A DNA stretch of 64,000 nucleotides from positions 139,001-203,000 of the forward strand of contig JAOTON010001684.1 in assembly GCA_034440635.1 (NCBI GenBank), given 5' to 3'. The notes under the pieces are model-generated. The model was not told the origin of the DNA and did no database searches. It was given only the letters and a program-made list of their open reading frames with translations. Below, piece by piece: positions 11,701 to 20,508 of the stretch; the stretch's first letter is position 1; every line of letters begins with the position of its first letter. Origin of the DNA: Lepas anatifera (lineage: Eukaryota; Arthropoda; Thecostraca; Lepadidae). A program made the position numbers and the translations under genes.

Positions 11701-14537
11701 GTCCTGACTTTGAAATTTTTTGTCAGCATCAGGATGAAGTTTGGCTGGCTCCCCACTTTTTGCCGGTGGCGACGCTTATGGTGTGCAGATTCAATAGCAG
11801 GGAGGTACACAATCAGTCCGAAGCGTGCCACGTCATCCAGTTGCTGTCGCCAGGGAACTTCCTGTCGGCGGGGCTGGCCAAGTGGGTGCTGACCGGAGGC
11901 TACAGTACCATCTACTACAACATCGACGACTACGGCTGGCTCTGGTGGTTCGCCAGCTGGCCAGTGGTCTTCATATGGCAGGCGAGTGAAAAGGCGCTGC
12001 TCGGGGGGATGGGTGGCTTAGAGGATAGCATCCCTGTCTTCTAAGCTACCGGTTCCGGGTACAGGTCCCGGCGGAGCCTCTGAATAAGTCGATCTGATCC
12101 CCCAAATTCCAACAATTGTTATTAACGCTGCTTCAGAACCAGAGCCAGTGATTCATAGCACCGATTCACAGAATCAACCTCTTCCACATATTCATGGCAT
12201 CATTGCGAATAATGTGTTCAACACGATGGCATCCAACATAGTTCAATTCAACCACGTGCGGAATATTCACCTACACCTCTGCTTCCAGAGATCAAAATAG
12301 AGTTCCTGACTTTGTAACTGCTGTGGTAAAAAGTAAGCATCCCAGGAACAAATTTATAGCGCCATTTGAAAGAAGTCATGGGTCATCCGTAAACCATGTA
12401 ACGCATAGTTTGTGAATTTTAACCCCCTCCCCCTTCCCACACGTAACCTTTCCCTGGTTTCCAAGCGGGCGGGCGTGCATTGCTCGTGAGAACTTCTGTT
12501 CGGCATGGATTTACCCGTGGGTAAATTTGTTCGGCACAGATTTCCCCGCGGGATATTCTGTTCGGCATGGATTTTACCTATCTTGGTCTTGGCCGTGAAG
12601 TACCCAATCCAGTACCCACTGGAGGACGCAAGGGGGGGCAAATGGCCATGGCCTCCTCAAAATGCCGAGATTTTTGTCGATTTTCTTAAAAAAACACCAT
12701 GTTTTTACGATTTCTCCCGAGTTGCCCCCCCCCCAAACGGCACCCCTGTGTCCGCCCCTGCCAGTACACTTCAGCACTCCTCTAAAGTAACATTAGTATG
12801 AACTTTGGTGATTTGATGCCATTGTGTTGGTGTTTACTCAGGATGGCGCGGCCCGCTTGGAATACAGACCATCAGTTCTGCCGAACTAATGGACGAAGCT
12901 GTAGCGCCTCAACAAGATCAATCGCCCAACTGCACCAATGTCGGCATGGGCGGATACAAGGGAGGGGAAATAGGGGCTCAAGCCCCCACCAAATGTCGGG
13001 AAGCTTAAACTTAAAACAGAGGCGTAGGCTGATCTGAGGCAATGGCAGGGTAGGCTCGAACCCCCCCTCCCGAAATGAAGTCCTGGATCCGCCACTGAAT
13101 GTAGATACCATCAAGAGCGCCCGGTGAAAGTACCGCGATGCCCTCAGAACCCAAATATGATGATGATGATGATGATGTGAAGAAAGTGTGCCACGGATAT
13201 TACACATACAACTTGGTAAATGGCACAACCGAAGGAGAGATAAGACCCGGGTGACTACTGAAGAAATAACCTCAGAATCGAACCGCCCTGGGGGCGCGGC
13301 AGTGGAGTGGTCAGCGCAGCTGGCTTCTATTCAGCCGACCCGGGTTCAAGGCCCGGCGGCTTCCCTGAAAAAGGAGCAATCTGGCTCCCGAGAATCCCTT
13401 CCAATAGAGAAAGAGTTTGCGACGCCGTATGACCCTGGCAGTTGGTGCGTTGATAAACCCCAAAAATCATTATTAAATCGCACAGCCCTGTTGAAACGAC
13501 GGACAATCTTAAGTACGTATCTTGACCGGATCGTAAGAGCCTACTAGTGCACTTTCAATGATGATGTAGCCCAGATAGGAAACCCATTTTCCTATTCATT
13601 ACCAGACATAATACCGGGTTTTCACTCGAGATGAGCCTTCTTTTCCCAACAAAAGCACGTGAGTTACAAACACTTCGGTTAAAATTTTTGCAGGGGCGCT
13701 TCGCGGTGCCAAGAATGCTATCGCCCATTCGACAATAAATTCACATAGATACCGCACAAAAGCTTACTATGATACGTCCAACTAACCATACGTGGTCCCA
13801 CCCACGGTTCCTATAGATACGGTACGGACATGACAGCCAGCTGACTGCCTGATTTGGCAGCATGTTGAGGATATGGTAGTATTCTGAAGGGTCCTGGTCA
13901 AGATACCTTTGGTACTGGTAGCATATGGTAGCATTCAGCGTTCTGATTGGTTGAGCGAAACGTTCGAAACGGGATTCTGAAGGAATTATCATGAAATTCA
14001 TCGTGGATTTCCCTTGTTATAAAAGCATGTCAGGGACTTAAAAAATGCACCTAGAAGATAGCTTGATGAATTTTACATACCAAAAATAAAAAATGTACCC
14101 TTAAGCACCACTTAAATTTTCCCACTGGCCCGTGCCCCAAACCCCTGCAAAAAGTCCCATTGGAATTACATGTTAAATTTTGCTGTAAGACCCAGAAATA
14201 GAACCTTCAAAACCACCAGAATTCTAGAGAAATATCTCATGTCCACCCCTGGTCACACCGATACAAAGTGAGGTGGCCAGTCAGTCTTCAAACCTTTCGC
14301 TGGTAAGGAAAATTTCCCCTCTAGAACCAAAACTCTCGGGTTTAGGCTCCTTGTTGCATTCTGCACATGCTGCTAATACATATTTCTATTTCCCCTAATT
14401 TGGCTGGAATCGGAATTTTTGTTCAAAGTGAGGGGAAGGGAGGCACCTGCCTCTTCCCCTTACCTATTCCGACGTGCAAGCAACTAGCAATCACTCCTTG
14501 ATGCTCTTGCTCCCAGTTGTTGGTCTTATGTATGAGA

Positions 14538-14594
<57 letters not shown>

Positions 14595-16771
14595 CACAGG
14601 ACTACTTCACCTACTGGGTACACCGGCTCTACCACACCCCCTGGCTCTACAGGCGCTTCCACAAGCTGCACCACACCTACAAGCAGCCCACCGCCTTCAG
14701 CGTCACCGCCATCCACCCGGTGGAGTTTGTGCACATCCAGGCCATTATCATATCGCCCATGTTCCTCATGCCCGTCCACTGGGGTGAGTAGGGAGGCCTT
14801 GGGTAAGTGTGTGACAAGATCTTGTCCACTGGGGTGAGAAGGGAGGCCTTGGGTAGGCGTGTGATGTGATACCCGTCCACTGGGTTGACAGGAAGCCATG
14901 GGCAGGCGTGTGACATGATGCCCGTACACTAGTGTGAGTAGGGAGGCCTTGGGTAGGTGTGTGACGAAATTCCGTCCACTAGGGTGAGAAGGGAGGCCTT
15001 GGGTAGGCGTGTGACGTGATGCCCGTACACTGGGGTGAGACGGGAGGCGTTGGGTAGGCGTGTGACGTGATGCCCGTACACTGGGGTGAGACGGGAGGCC
15101 TTGGGTAGGTGTGTGACGAAATTCCGTCCACTAGGGTGAGAAGGGAGGCGTTGGGTAGGCGTGTGATGTTATCCTGTCCACTGGGGTGAAGTAGGCCCTG
15201 GGTAGGCGTGTGACGAGATCCTGTTTACTAGGGTGAGTAAACCTTGGATACGCGTATGATGTGGTGTCCGTCCATTGGTCTGCGTCTGGTCCACTGGTCA
15301 CTGGTCACTGGAGAACGGGAGTCCTTGAGTAGGCGTGGACCTAAGGTATACAGATGGTAGTGGTGATTTCAGTTTCATAAGATAAACAATAATAGATAAG
15401 CAATATAGAGATAAACAATATTTTGCTTGTTGCTTTATTTAACCATGGTAAAAACTGTTTTTGGGTACTGCTTTAATTTAATAGCGCTAGCGATACAACG
15501 TAGCGGTAGCGAAGAAGCGAAGTGCTTTCACAATTTGGAAGAAAATGACGCTGGTAGCGTAGCGGCTTAAACTACTCAAGGTAGCGAAAGCAGCTGTAGT
15601 GGTGTCCAAAATTTGGTAGCGGCTCCCACTTTTGCCCAATAGCAAGATACCATCACGCTAACACGCTGTATTCGGCAGTGGTGTTCTCGGTTCTTCTCCT
15701 CTACACTTACTACCACGGCATTGTGGATCATTCCGGCATCAACTTCAAGGCCTACTGGTGGCAGCCGTGGCAACCAGATTGTTTGTTCCATGACAACCAT
15801 CATCAGTACTTCCACGTAAACTTCGGCTTTAACATCTACCTCTGGGACAAGGTGAGCGAATTGAAATGCTACTTGATGAGATGCCTGTTTCATGGCAATC
15901 AATACTCCCACGTGAACTTCGAGTCAATTATTTATCTTCGGGATAAGATGAGTGTTAAGACATAATTTTCACAGATTTAAACAAAGCTCGTGTTTGGATA
16001 TTCAAATTGCGGAGAATGACAGAATAGAATTGAATCTTAGACTATGAGCTGTAGGATTTGAAGCTCGTCTAATTTAGAAAAGCCTTAACAAGGACAACGC
16101 AGAATCGTGATGGATCCCCTACGTACAAGTTGCGCAAGTGTGATTTCCATACCGATTCGTGTTGTGGGCAAAATTTTGTTCCTACAGTCGATGTCACCTG
16201 GACTGAACAATGGAACTTACGAATGAAGGTGAATTCCAACTCACAAACCCTTCCAACCAACAGGCTCTTCAACTAATGCAGTCGTGGGACAAGGGGCAAA
16301 TGGCATAGCCTACTTTGATCTTGTTGGGAGGTATTGAGGAAACCTTGCCAGGACTATTTCAGAGAACACGCTGAGCCTGAAACCCCGAGTACTCTTCACC
16401 GCAAACGGGCGCTCACAGTCAAACGAACCACTCGTCCTTCCTCCAGCATGATCACTGCTCCCCTTTCGACAGATTCATGGCACCATTGCGAAAAACGTGC
16501 TCAGCACGATAGCATGCAACATACTCCAATTCAACCACGTGCAGAATATTCACCTACACTTCTTCTTCCACAGATCCACGGCACGTACCGGCGCAAAGAC
16601 CGCATCTACCGGGAGACCATATTCTACGGGCACGGGAAGGCTCTGGACGAGTGTTCTTCGGCGGAGTTGACGCAGGAGATGGAGGAGAGGAGGTCCGAGA
16701 ACGTGACGGCCTATCAGAGCCAGAGCGAGAAGGACGACATGTTGCAGGAAGTGCAAAGCAAGATGGAGTGA
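1368..16771 (+). CDS. Fatty acid hydroxylase / sterol desaturase-like membrane protein, 3' six exons
   Basis: Exons: 1368-1430, 9773-9893, 11854-11981, 14600-14783, 15679-15851, 16574-16771. All joins keep phase and give a continuous 288-residue C-terminal product; the N-terminus lies before the window. The family are di-iron ER membrane oxygenases acting on sterols or lipids. The eight-histidine motif is complete: HRLYH (HX3H) and HKLHH (HX2HH) in exon 14600, and HDNHH (HX2HH) in exon 15679, with an additional HGIVDHSG. Hydrophobic stretches in the first, third, fourth and fifth exons fit several membrane passes. The hydrophilic tail is rich in Glu, Lys and Arg. The phrase KLHHTYKQPTAFSVTAIHP resembles invertebrate C5-sterol-desaturase-like proteins more than FAXDC2, so the substrate cannot be named. 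Oddities are a GC donor after exon 11854 and tandem arrays touching several splice sites. Confidence 0.88.
1951..2254. mobile_element. Foldback (long inverted repeat) element
   Basis: Two arms of about 125 bp are near-perfect inverted copies. The left arm starts GCTTCAAAGTGGTGTTTGAA and the right arm ends with its complement, TTCAAACACCACTTTAAAGC. They enclose a short centre with repeated CAGCTCAG motifs around 2090-2120. The transcript would fold into one long hairpin. No coding region is present. It lies inside the first visible hydroxylase intron. Confidence 0.85.
2793..3085. repeat. 30-bp minisatellite, about 10 copies
   Basis: The unit is GATGTCAGAGGCGAACCACG followed by CCACATTAGT. Copies near the edges are more diverged. 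Because 30 is a multiple of three, two forward frames stay open for over 70 codons. This is a by-product of the repeat and not evidence of a gene. Confidence 0.88.
3625..3877. mobile_element. Diverged MITE copy related to the 10744 element
   Basis: Shares GCGACATTTCAGAGGGCGC, the GGCACCGAGTACGAC block and a terminal GAATCCACCCATG with the elements at 10092-10323 and 10744-10982. The left end is decayed. A 223-codon open frame across 3543-4214 runs through this repeat and the next one and has no recognisable domain. Confidence 0.45.
4137..4225. repeat. Dispersed repeat with GAGGGGGTGTTCAAACACC core
   Basis: The motif GCTTCTTGCCGCCGGAAAAA, then GAGGGGGTGTTCAAACACC and GGGGCGAAGGTTA, recurs in diverged form at 23925-24000 and in reverse at 43170-43262. 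Three copies in one window indicate a transposable element family. Its class cannot be told from these fragments. Confidence 0.55.
4680..4826. mobile_element. hAT-like MITE, GGCGGATCCAGG family
   Basis: Left end CAGAGGCGGATACAGGGGC, right end GTCTGGATCCGCCTTTG, in inverted orientation. The flanking 8-mers do not match convincingly, so the assignment rests on the ends and on the family of similar copies. Confidence 0.5.
5095..5296 (-). repeat. LINE 3' UTR and microsatellite tail
   Basis: On the minus strand, the stretch after the reverse-transcriptase-like frame ending at 5297 runs into (CAT)(TAT)n and (TA)n tracts at 5098-5150. A simple-repeat tail right after an ORF2 end is typical of non-LTR retrotransposons. 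Confidence 0.5.
5297..5677 (-). pseudogene. Non-LTR retrotransposon (LINE) ORF2 C-terminal fragment
   Basis: The frame encodes 126 residues including KFSTAYHACIKRLLGKPLHH, later STSNNSILAAL. This is the pattern seen after the reverse transcriptase domain in LINE ORF2 proteins (a YHxCxxRLLGxP motif, then SxNxIxxxL). The 5' part is missing; the fragment starts at an (AT)n tract at 5678-5740, so it is 5'-truncated as most LINE copies are. The clade cannot be decided. Confidence 0.6.
5678..5741. repeat. (AT)n microsatellite
   Basis: An uninterrupted AT dinucleotide run of about 64 bp at the truncated 5' edge of the LINE fragment. Confidence 0.95.
5742..7020. other. Hydroxylase intron stretch without recognised genes
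   Basis: Minus-strand open frames of 125 and 87 codons (6111-6488, 6550-6813) have no recognisable motif. Nothing else is supported here. Confidence 0.5.
7020..7245 (-). mobile_element. tRNA-derived SINE
   Basis: On the minus strand the sequence begins GGCTATGCCGTGGCACGGTG and continues to a B-box-like GGTTCAAATCC around 7175-7185, inside a CCCGGG/CCCGGG stem. The tRNA-like head is followed by an unrelated body, which indicates a polymerase-III-derived SINE rather than a functional tRNA gene. Confidence 0.6.
7455..7690. repeat. 33-bp minisatellite, about 7 copies
   Basis: Diverged copies of a unit around GGGGAAAATTCGGGACAGCC followed by CGGTTTGGTT. It keeps one reverse frame open for about 90 codons by chance. 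Confidence 0.8.
7730..9360. other. Hydroxylase intron stretch, nothing recognised
   Basis: No exon, repeat array or element with clear ends is seen between the 33-bp minisatellite and the exon-edge array at 9408. Confidence 0.5.
9408..9772 (+). repeat. 53-bp tandem copies of an exon's acceptor and first codons
   Basis: Seven diverged copies start at 9408, 9459, 9512, 9565, 9618, 9671 and 9720. They lead into the real exon start at 9773. Each unit reads TGGTACTACTACCGGTTGAA, then GAGGGACTGAATAACACCTG, then TTCTGTTTGGCAG. The unit thus holds the exon's first codons (W Y Y Y R L K R), an intron-like filler and the next acceptor. Most copies hit an in-frame stop (GAC TGA, or AGA TGA). The copy at 9671 is 49 bp long, so an acceptor at 9670 would add 34 codons in frame with no stop. 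Confidence 0.9.
9773..9893 (+). CDS. Hydroxylase exon, WYYYRLKRD...EWKCQP segment
   Basis: Acceptor TTCTGTTTGGCAG, donor ATTG|GTAAGC, phase 0 in and phase 1 out. It encodes WYYYRLKRDSAHEWKCQP and PPDLELHEIKWGSLSLFIG, a loop commonly found before the second membrane region in this family. The start was chosen over seven upstream look-alikes because only it continues into family-like sequence without a frame change or stop. Confidence 0.85.
10092..10323. mobile_element. MITE copy related to the 10744 element
   Basis: Shares the blocks AAAACCTATAAGGTGGGCGC, GCGACATTTCAG, GGGTACCGAGGGTCGAT and a terminal ATTCGCCTATG with the 10744-10982 copy. A run of about ten G lies near the left end. Confidence 0.5.
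10388..10599. mobile_element. hAT-like MITE with direct repeat ATGTAAATTT
   Basis: Inverted ends TTAGGCGGATCCAGAG and ATACTGGATCTGCCA. The sequence ATGTAAATTT lies immediately on both sides (10379-10388 and 10599-10608), which is the best-preserved insertion duplication of this family here. Confidence 0.65.
10744..10982. mobile_element. hAT-like MITE, GGCGGATCCAGG family (longer form)
   Basis: Ends CATAGGCGGATCCAGGATTG and CACCGGATCCGCCCATG are inverted. Internal blocks are shared with 10092-10323 and, in reverse, with 45921-46173. The flanking 8-mers ACTAGAGC and ACAGAAGC agree at five positions. Confidence 0.6.
11645..11785. repeat. Dispersed repeat, partner at 45655-45800
   Basis: Both copies run from TTATAACCAGCC, through AAATTCGAA(A/C)AGTTTTTGG and GTCAGCATCAGG(A/T)(T)GAAGTTTG, to GCGACGCTT. 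The class of element is unknown. This copy ends about 70 bp before hydroxylase exon 11854. Confidence 0.6.
11854..11981 (+). CDS. Hydroxylase exon with GC donor
   Basis: The acceptor is TTGCTGTCGCCAG; the phase-1 G from the previous exon plus GG completes a Gly codon. It encodes NFLSAGLAKWVLTGGYSTIY and ends WPVVFIWQ, a membrane segment. The donor is CAG|GCGAGT. The only nearby GT (11986) would break the frame, while the GC site joins WQ to DYFTYWVHR of the next exon in phase 0, as expected for the family. Confidence 0.83.
12190..12293. repeat. 104-bp dispersed repeat, partner at 16473-16576
   Basis: This segment aligns without gaps to 16473-16576, at roughly four bases in five. Shared blocks include ATTCATGGCA(T/C)CATTGCGAA and AATATTCACCTACAC. 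The partner contains the acceptor and first bases of the last hydroxylase exon; this copy ends in a similar TTCCAGAGATC. Confidence 0.75.
12945..13097. mobile_element. hAT-like MITE, GGCGGATCCAGG family
   Basis: Ends CATGGGCGGATACAAGGG and TCCTGGATCCGCCACTG are inverted. Flanking 8-mers AATGTCGG and AATGTAGA agree at six positions, fitting an old 8-bp duplication. Confidence 0.65.
13287..13490 (+). mobile_element. tRNA-derived SINE, second type
   Basis: A tRNA-like head GCGCGGCAGTGGAGTGGTCA carries an A-box-like part, then ACCCGGGTTCAAGGCCCGG with a B-box. The tail is GGTGCGTTGATAAACCCC followed by A-rich sequence. The head is unlike the SINEs at 7020 and 39789, so it represents a separate family. 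Confidence 0.65.
14541..14592 (+). repeat. (CT)n microsatellite acting as polypyrimidine tract
   Basis: About 25 CT repeats end 7 bases before the acceptor CCCCACAG of exon 14600. They occupy the polypyrimidine-tract position of this splice site. Confidence 0.95.
14600..14783 (+). CDS. Hydroxylase exon with first two histidine boxes
   Basis: Phase 0 in, phase 1 out (TGG G|GTGAGT). It encodes DYFTYWVHRLYHTPWLY and then FHKLHHTYKQPTAFSVTAIH, giving the HX3H and HX2HH iron-ligand boxes. A hydrophobic run, IQAIIISPMFLMPVHW, follows. Confidence 0.92.
14784..15275 (+). repeat. About 51-bp tandem copies of an exon's end and donor
   Basis: About ten copies follow the real donor. The unit is CCCGTACACTGGGGTGAGAC then GGGAGGCCTTGGGTAGGCGT then GTGACGTGAT. 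Each repeats the exon's last bases (CCACTGGG) plus a GTGAG donor. GT is kept in most copies, for example at 14834 and 14934, but lost in one (TGGGTTGACA near 14881). Reading past the real donor gives GGT GAG TAG, so use of any downstream donor would insert a stop. Confidence 0.88.
15475..15630. repeat. Dispersed GTAGCGGTAGCG-type repeat
   Basis: A stretch rich in TAGCG and GCTAC-type motifs (CGTAGCGGTAGCGAAGAAGC) with an internal AATTTGGAAGAAAA. Similar sequence lies at 37430-37510 and 37745-37880. Probably a non-autonomous element; ends not defined. Confidence 0.45.
15679..15851 (+). CDS. Hydroxylase exon with third histidine box
   Basis: Acceptor GTATTCGGCAG; the phase-1 G plus TG gives Val. 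It encodes VVFSVLLLYTYYHGIVDHSG and later CLFHDNHHQYFHVNFGFN with the HX2HH box, ending IYLWDK. Donor AAG|GTGAGC, phase 0 out. Confidence 0.92.
15871..15957 (+). pseudogene. Decayed duplicate of the preceding exon's end
   Basis: Right after exon 15679-15851, the DNA encodes RCLFHGNQYSHVNFESIIYL followed by RDK. This matches the exon end CLFHDNHHQYFHVNFGFN...YLWDK, but the histidine pair is lost and the donor GT is changed to AT (AAGATGAGT). It is a single downstream copy of the exon edge. Confidence 0.8.
16473..16576 (+). repeat. 104-bp repeat containing the last exon's acceptor
   Basis: The plus-strand partner of 12190-12293. Its own 5' end, CGACAGATTCATGGCACC, resembles the real exon start CACAGATCCACGGCACG 101 bp downstream, so it also looks like a duplicated acceptor. 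Use of the upstream CAG at 16470-16472 would shift the frame. Confidence 0.7.
16574..16771 (+). CDS. Hydroxylase last exon, charged C-terminal tail
   Basis: Acceptor TTCTTCTTCCACAG, phase 0. It encodes IHGTYRRKDRIYRETIFYGH, then a Glu/Ser/Gln-rich tail ending QSKME before TGA. The opening IHGTYR continues naturally from YLWDK. No canonical AATAAA was found close downstream. Confidence 0.88.
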   Translation: MHGTYRRKDRIYRETIFYGHGKALDECSSAELTQEMEERRSENVTAYQSQSEKDDMLQEVQSKME

Positions 16772-19540
16772 AGTTGTAGGATAGGAGATGAAGAGCAGGA
16801 GTTGATAGGGTGGTAAGGAGGGAATGGCGGCAGCCTATTCATCCCGAAAGGAAAAGAGGAAGTGCCCCAGGAGGTGAAGAGGTACATAGAGAGAGAAGGT
16901 GTGAAAACTAGTGGCAGGGTAATTGAGACAAAGATGGACTAAGCAGTAAAGTGACGTAGGTATCGTGGTGAGGAATGGGTACAATTCCAGCCGTCAGAGG
17001 GAAAAGGAAGACTCTCTATGAAGAACAAAGGAAGATGGAGCAAGAGCGCAGACGGTGGGACAGTGTTGAGGAGTGAACGGCAGCGTGCCGCAGCCAAAGT
17101 AGATACCAGTGTCTTGTTGGATTTGTTTGGAAAGTCGTTCATCATGACGCTACAAGATTGTTGAACAATATGCTTGTTCGTCAAAGCTGGAAGGTGGAGA
17201 AGGCCATTGAAATAGCATCCTCCTCACCTGGAGGAGGGGTAGGATGATGTTCCATCACCAACAAGGACTGCGTCTTTCCCTCGATCATGGATTTTCTCGA
17301 GAGGGAGTAACACGCATTGAGTACGACCGAGTGCAGTCGCCAGAGCCAACAAGAAGCAGGAGAGGCAGGGCTACCAAATGATGGATCATGGATAGTAATG
17401 CAACGATTATTAGAAATGTTTTTCCAGTGAATTTATTCCGGCAAACAAAGGCATGCTGCAAAGGGTGTAGACGAAGATGGGGAGGGAGATGAGGCATCAG
17501 CGTTTTGGGTTACTTGAAGGCAAACGAAGCTGATGATTTGAAGTCAGAGCAAGTGCCAGAAATGTGTTTAGAATCCCAATTTGACTTGACGCAATCATAT
17601 TCGTGAAGGTAAAAGAACGCACTTCTTCTGAAGGCATTAATAATACGCAAAAATAGCTCATCATAGGTTCTAATTAATTACACTCTCTATTAATATCTTC
17701 ATATCGTATTCCCTTACTTTTGACTAATTAAATGAGTCTGGAAGCTCGATTTTCCTCCCTTTCAGACCCAGTCGGCCCCGACTTGTTCCAACGTGGCCCC
17801 GAGTTGCCCCGAGTTGGGAATGAGGCAGATATGGTTGAAGTGTTGATTTTTTACTGAGTAAAGGATTGCACGGGATGGGAAACAGGCTGGGAATCATGTA
17901 ATAGTATTAACATTGTTTAACAGTCTGGAAAATACGAAATGGTAGGAAAATTATGAAATTGTAGGTGAATGAACGAATGGTATGGATATCATTGAACGGT
18001 ATGAAAGTTATGGAATGGTATGCAACTTGTTGAACGGCATGGATTGCGATGAGACGAGATTTTCCAGACATCATTGACTACGGGATTTCTTCGGAAGAAT
18101 TTCACAGTAAAAAAACAGAACGAAACAGTGGTATTTTTAAAATAAATTATCTGGTACGAAATGGAACGGGCCAAACTAAGATTGAACCGAGCAGGATGAG
18201 CTCTAAGGTACCGCGACCTGCTGACCTCTTACCTTGTAACCTAACCTTGCTGACCTGTAACTTTGTTCAAACCGCACCCTCAAACGATCAATGCCAATAT
18301 ATTGGCAAGGCACTGGCGCAACTGTAGAAGTAGATTTATATCGGGCATAGGCGGATCTAAGGGGGCGGGGAAGTGGCGCACTTCCCCCTCATCAACCTTT
18401 GGCGCCCCCATGAAATGCCGTTTTCCAATCCCCCACCCCCTCCCAGGATGGCACTACCGGCGTGTCTGAATAGGGCTCCCCGCGAACATGTGCCCACTCC
18501 AACCGAAAATATTGGATTCGCCTATAATTCTGCCCTGTTTTGGCAGAATGAAGCTGTCTGAGTCACACCTGTTGATTTGGAGTCTGTATACCTCAGCAGT
18601 CGTTTATAGCTAGTTCAGATGGGAGATGCATTATGTTCCGTCGTTGGTGTGTGTTCTGTGCTGTTCTGTGCTGTTACGGCGCGTATAGTCAACACTGGCG
18701 ATGTATGCTGGAATGAGAAAGCAACACAAATACACCTATGTCTCCATCTCGGCTTTTTTGGTTTTGGAGGCTCTTTCTTTGGTTTTGGAGGCTCTTTCTC
18801 TGGCTTTGGAGGCTTCACATCTCCCCCAGGATCGTTGTGTCAGAAGACGCGTGGTGGTTTGTGACAGGATGAACACCATTATAAGTATAGTCCTTGCCTC
18901 ATGGCACATATTGTATTGAAAAGCAAAAACACACTAGAACAAACACAAAATGACGTGGAAGCTCAGCCGAACACAAGGCGATCCCAACACCGAACAAACG
19001 CAATGGCACCGACGAGAAATGGAAAATAACGAACTCAAATACAGAATAATGAGAAAGAATGAGACGCCCTACCTGGGCGAAAATGCTAACATTTCACACT
19101 GGATGTTCATCTCCACCGTTTCTAAGCTGGATATATTTACATTTTTCATCCTGTAAGATGTAATAAATACGCGCAAGGTTTTCATTGACTTCTGTAATTG
19201 TTCTCAAGCTCTGGAAACCCCATATTCATTCCTTTTACACTAAACATGACATTCTCAGTGCTCCAGATCGACTCGTGAAATGTCGAATATAAAAGTTTTT
19301 GGTGATTTTTCTCTCAATGATGGAATTATCCCTTACCAATCGGGTCCCGTTTTCAAATTGACCAACTGCAATCGTTTTTGACGGGGCAGTATGCCCTGAA
19401 CGGATTAAACTATCCTTCCATTTTAATTTCACCATCATAATGATTCCAAAATGTACTTTCAAGAGTATTTAATCCCCATTAATTACAAACACGTTCGTCT
19501 AAGGCTAGCTCTGCAACACCCAAAATGTTATGCCTCAGTC
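16772..19540. other. Intergenic stretch, no gene recognised
   Basis: Contains a degenerate repeat of GAAATGGTAGGAAAATTATG-like units at about 17925-18050, a MITE at 18346 and a 24-bp triple repeat (GGTTTTGGAGGCTCTTTCTT) at 18755-18815. The open frames show no known motif. Confidence 0.5.
18346..18526. mobile_element. MITE copy, GGCGGATCTAAG end
   Basis: Left end CATAGGCGGATCTAAGGGGG and right end ATTGGATTCGCCTATA are inverted and match the GGCGGATCCAGG family. No flanking duplication could be seen. Confidence 0.5.
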
Positions 19541-19571
19541 CAGGGGGTTGCGCACCGGCTTTTTAGCATAG

Positions 19572-19703
19572 GCCAAAAATGGCAACCGCAAATGTGGCAT
19601 TCACCATGGTGATGACGTCAGCGATCCCCTAGAATGGGCGGCTCCACCTCGAGAGCAATTGCTGACGTCACGAACGTAAAAACTCTAGAAACAGAGGTTT
19701 CCA
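19572..19703. repeat. Inverted repeat with two CRE-like palindromes
   Basis: GGCCAAAAATGGCAACC (19572 on) is mirrored by GGTTTCCATTTTTGG (ending about 19702). Between them TGATGACGTCAGC and GCTGACGTCACG form a second inverted pair of CRE-like sites. It may be a decayed MITE. Confidence 0.5.
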
Positions 19704-19839
19704 TTTTTGGAGCGGAGCGTTCTACCTCTACATTTAAAGGCCTTGCCTCAGTCACTGCAGCCAGATCGCTGTCATATCGCTGTGAAGTCACCTTGGCGAC
19801 CAAATTCCTTTAATGCGCTAACCTTATGTAAAGTAATCC

Positions 19840-19945
19840 CGGTAAAGCGGTAAAGTATAGTAAAGTAAGTAAAGTAAAGTACGTACGTAAAGTAAAGTAA
19901 AGTAAAGCGGTAAAGGGTCGGTAATCCCGGTAAAGTAAAGCGGTT
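19840..19945. repeat. TAAAG/TAAAGTAAAGTA simple repeat
   Basis: Repeated GTAAAGTAAAG units with interspersed CGGTAAAG. Confidence 0.85.
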
Positions 19946-20508
19946 CGTCATTTATGACGTCCCTGGCAATCCTTTCTATCTGGCTGTAGATTATCACGTC
20001 AATTATTTCTACAAGTCACAGTTCAAGCCCATGGTTCGGTTTAATTTCCGATCATCAACTGGACTGCGCATTCCAGTGACAGTCGTTTCCATAAGAGTCA
20101 TACCACTATAGATGTTTAAATCAAAAATATACCGTGATGAAAATAAAAATAAACAATGGACATTTGTGACCAAGTGAACAACAAAACAAGGCACTCGAAG
20201 CAATGGCTGTTGAGAAGGCTGACATTTGAGCAGGCTTTTACATGGCTATGGCAATGGGTAAGAACACAACCGAAAATATCACGAGAAGATTACTGAAATC
20301 ACTGGATTTCACTTGTACCATACCGGTCATTCCGTATGGTACAAACACTTCACAAACACAAACGTACAATGGTACAAACGCTTCGCGATGCTGGGTTCTC
20401 TACAGATATGAATCAGAGGGGATGTTCTCTGCGGATATGATTCAGACGGGACGCAAAAACATTGCACGCAAACACCGCACTACAGGCATAACTCCGGCGG
20501 GCGGAATG

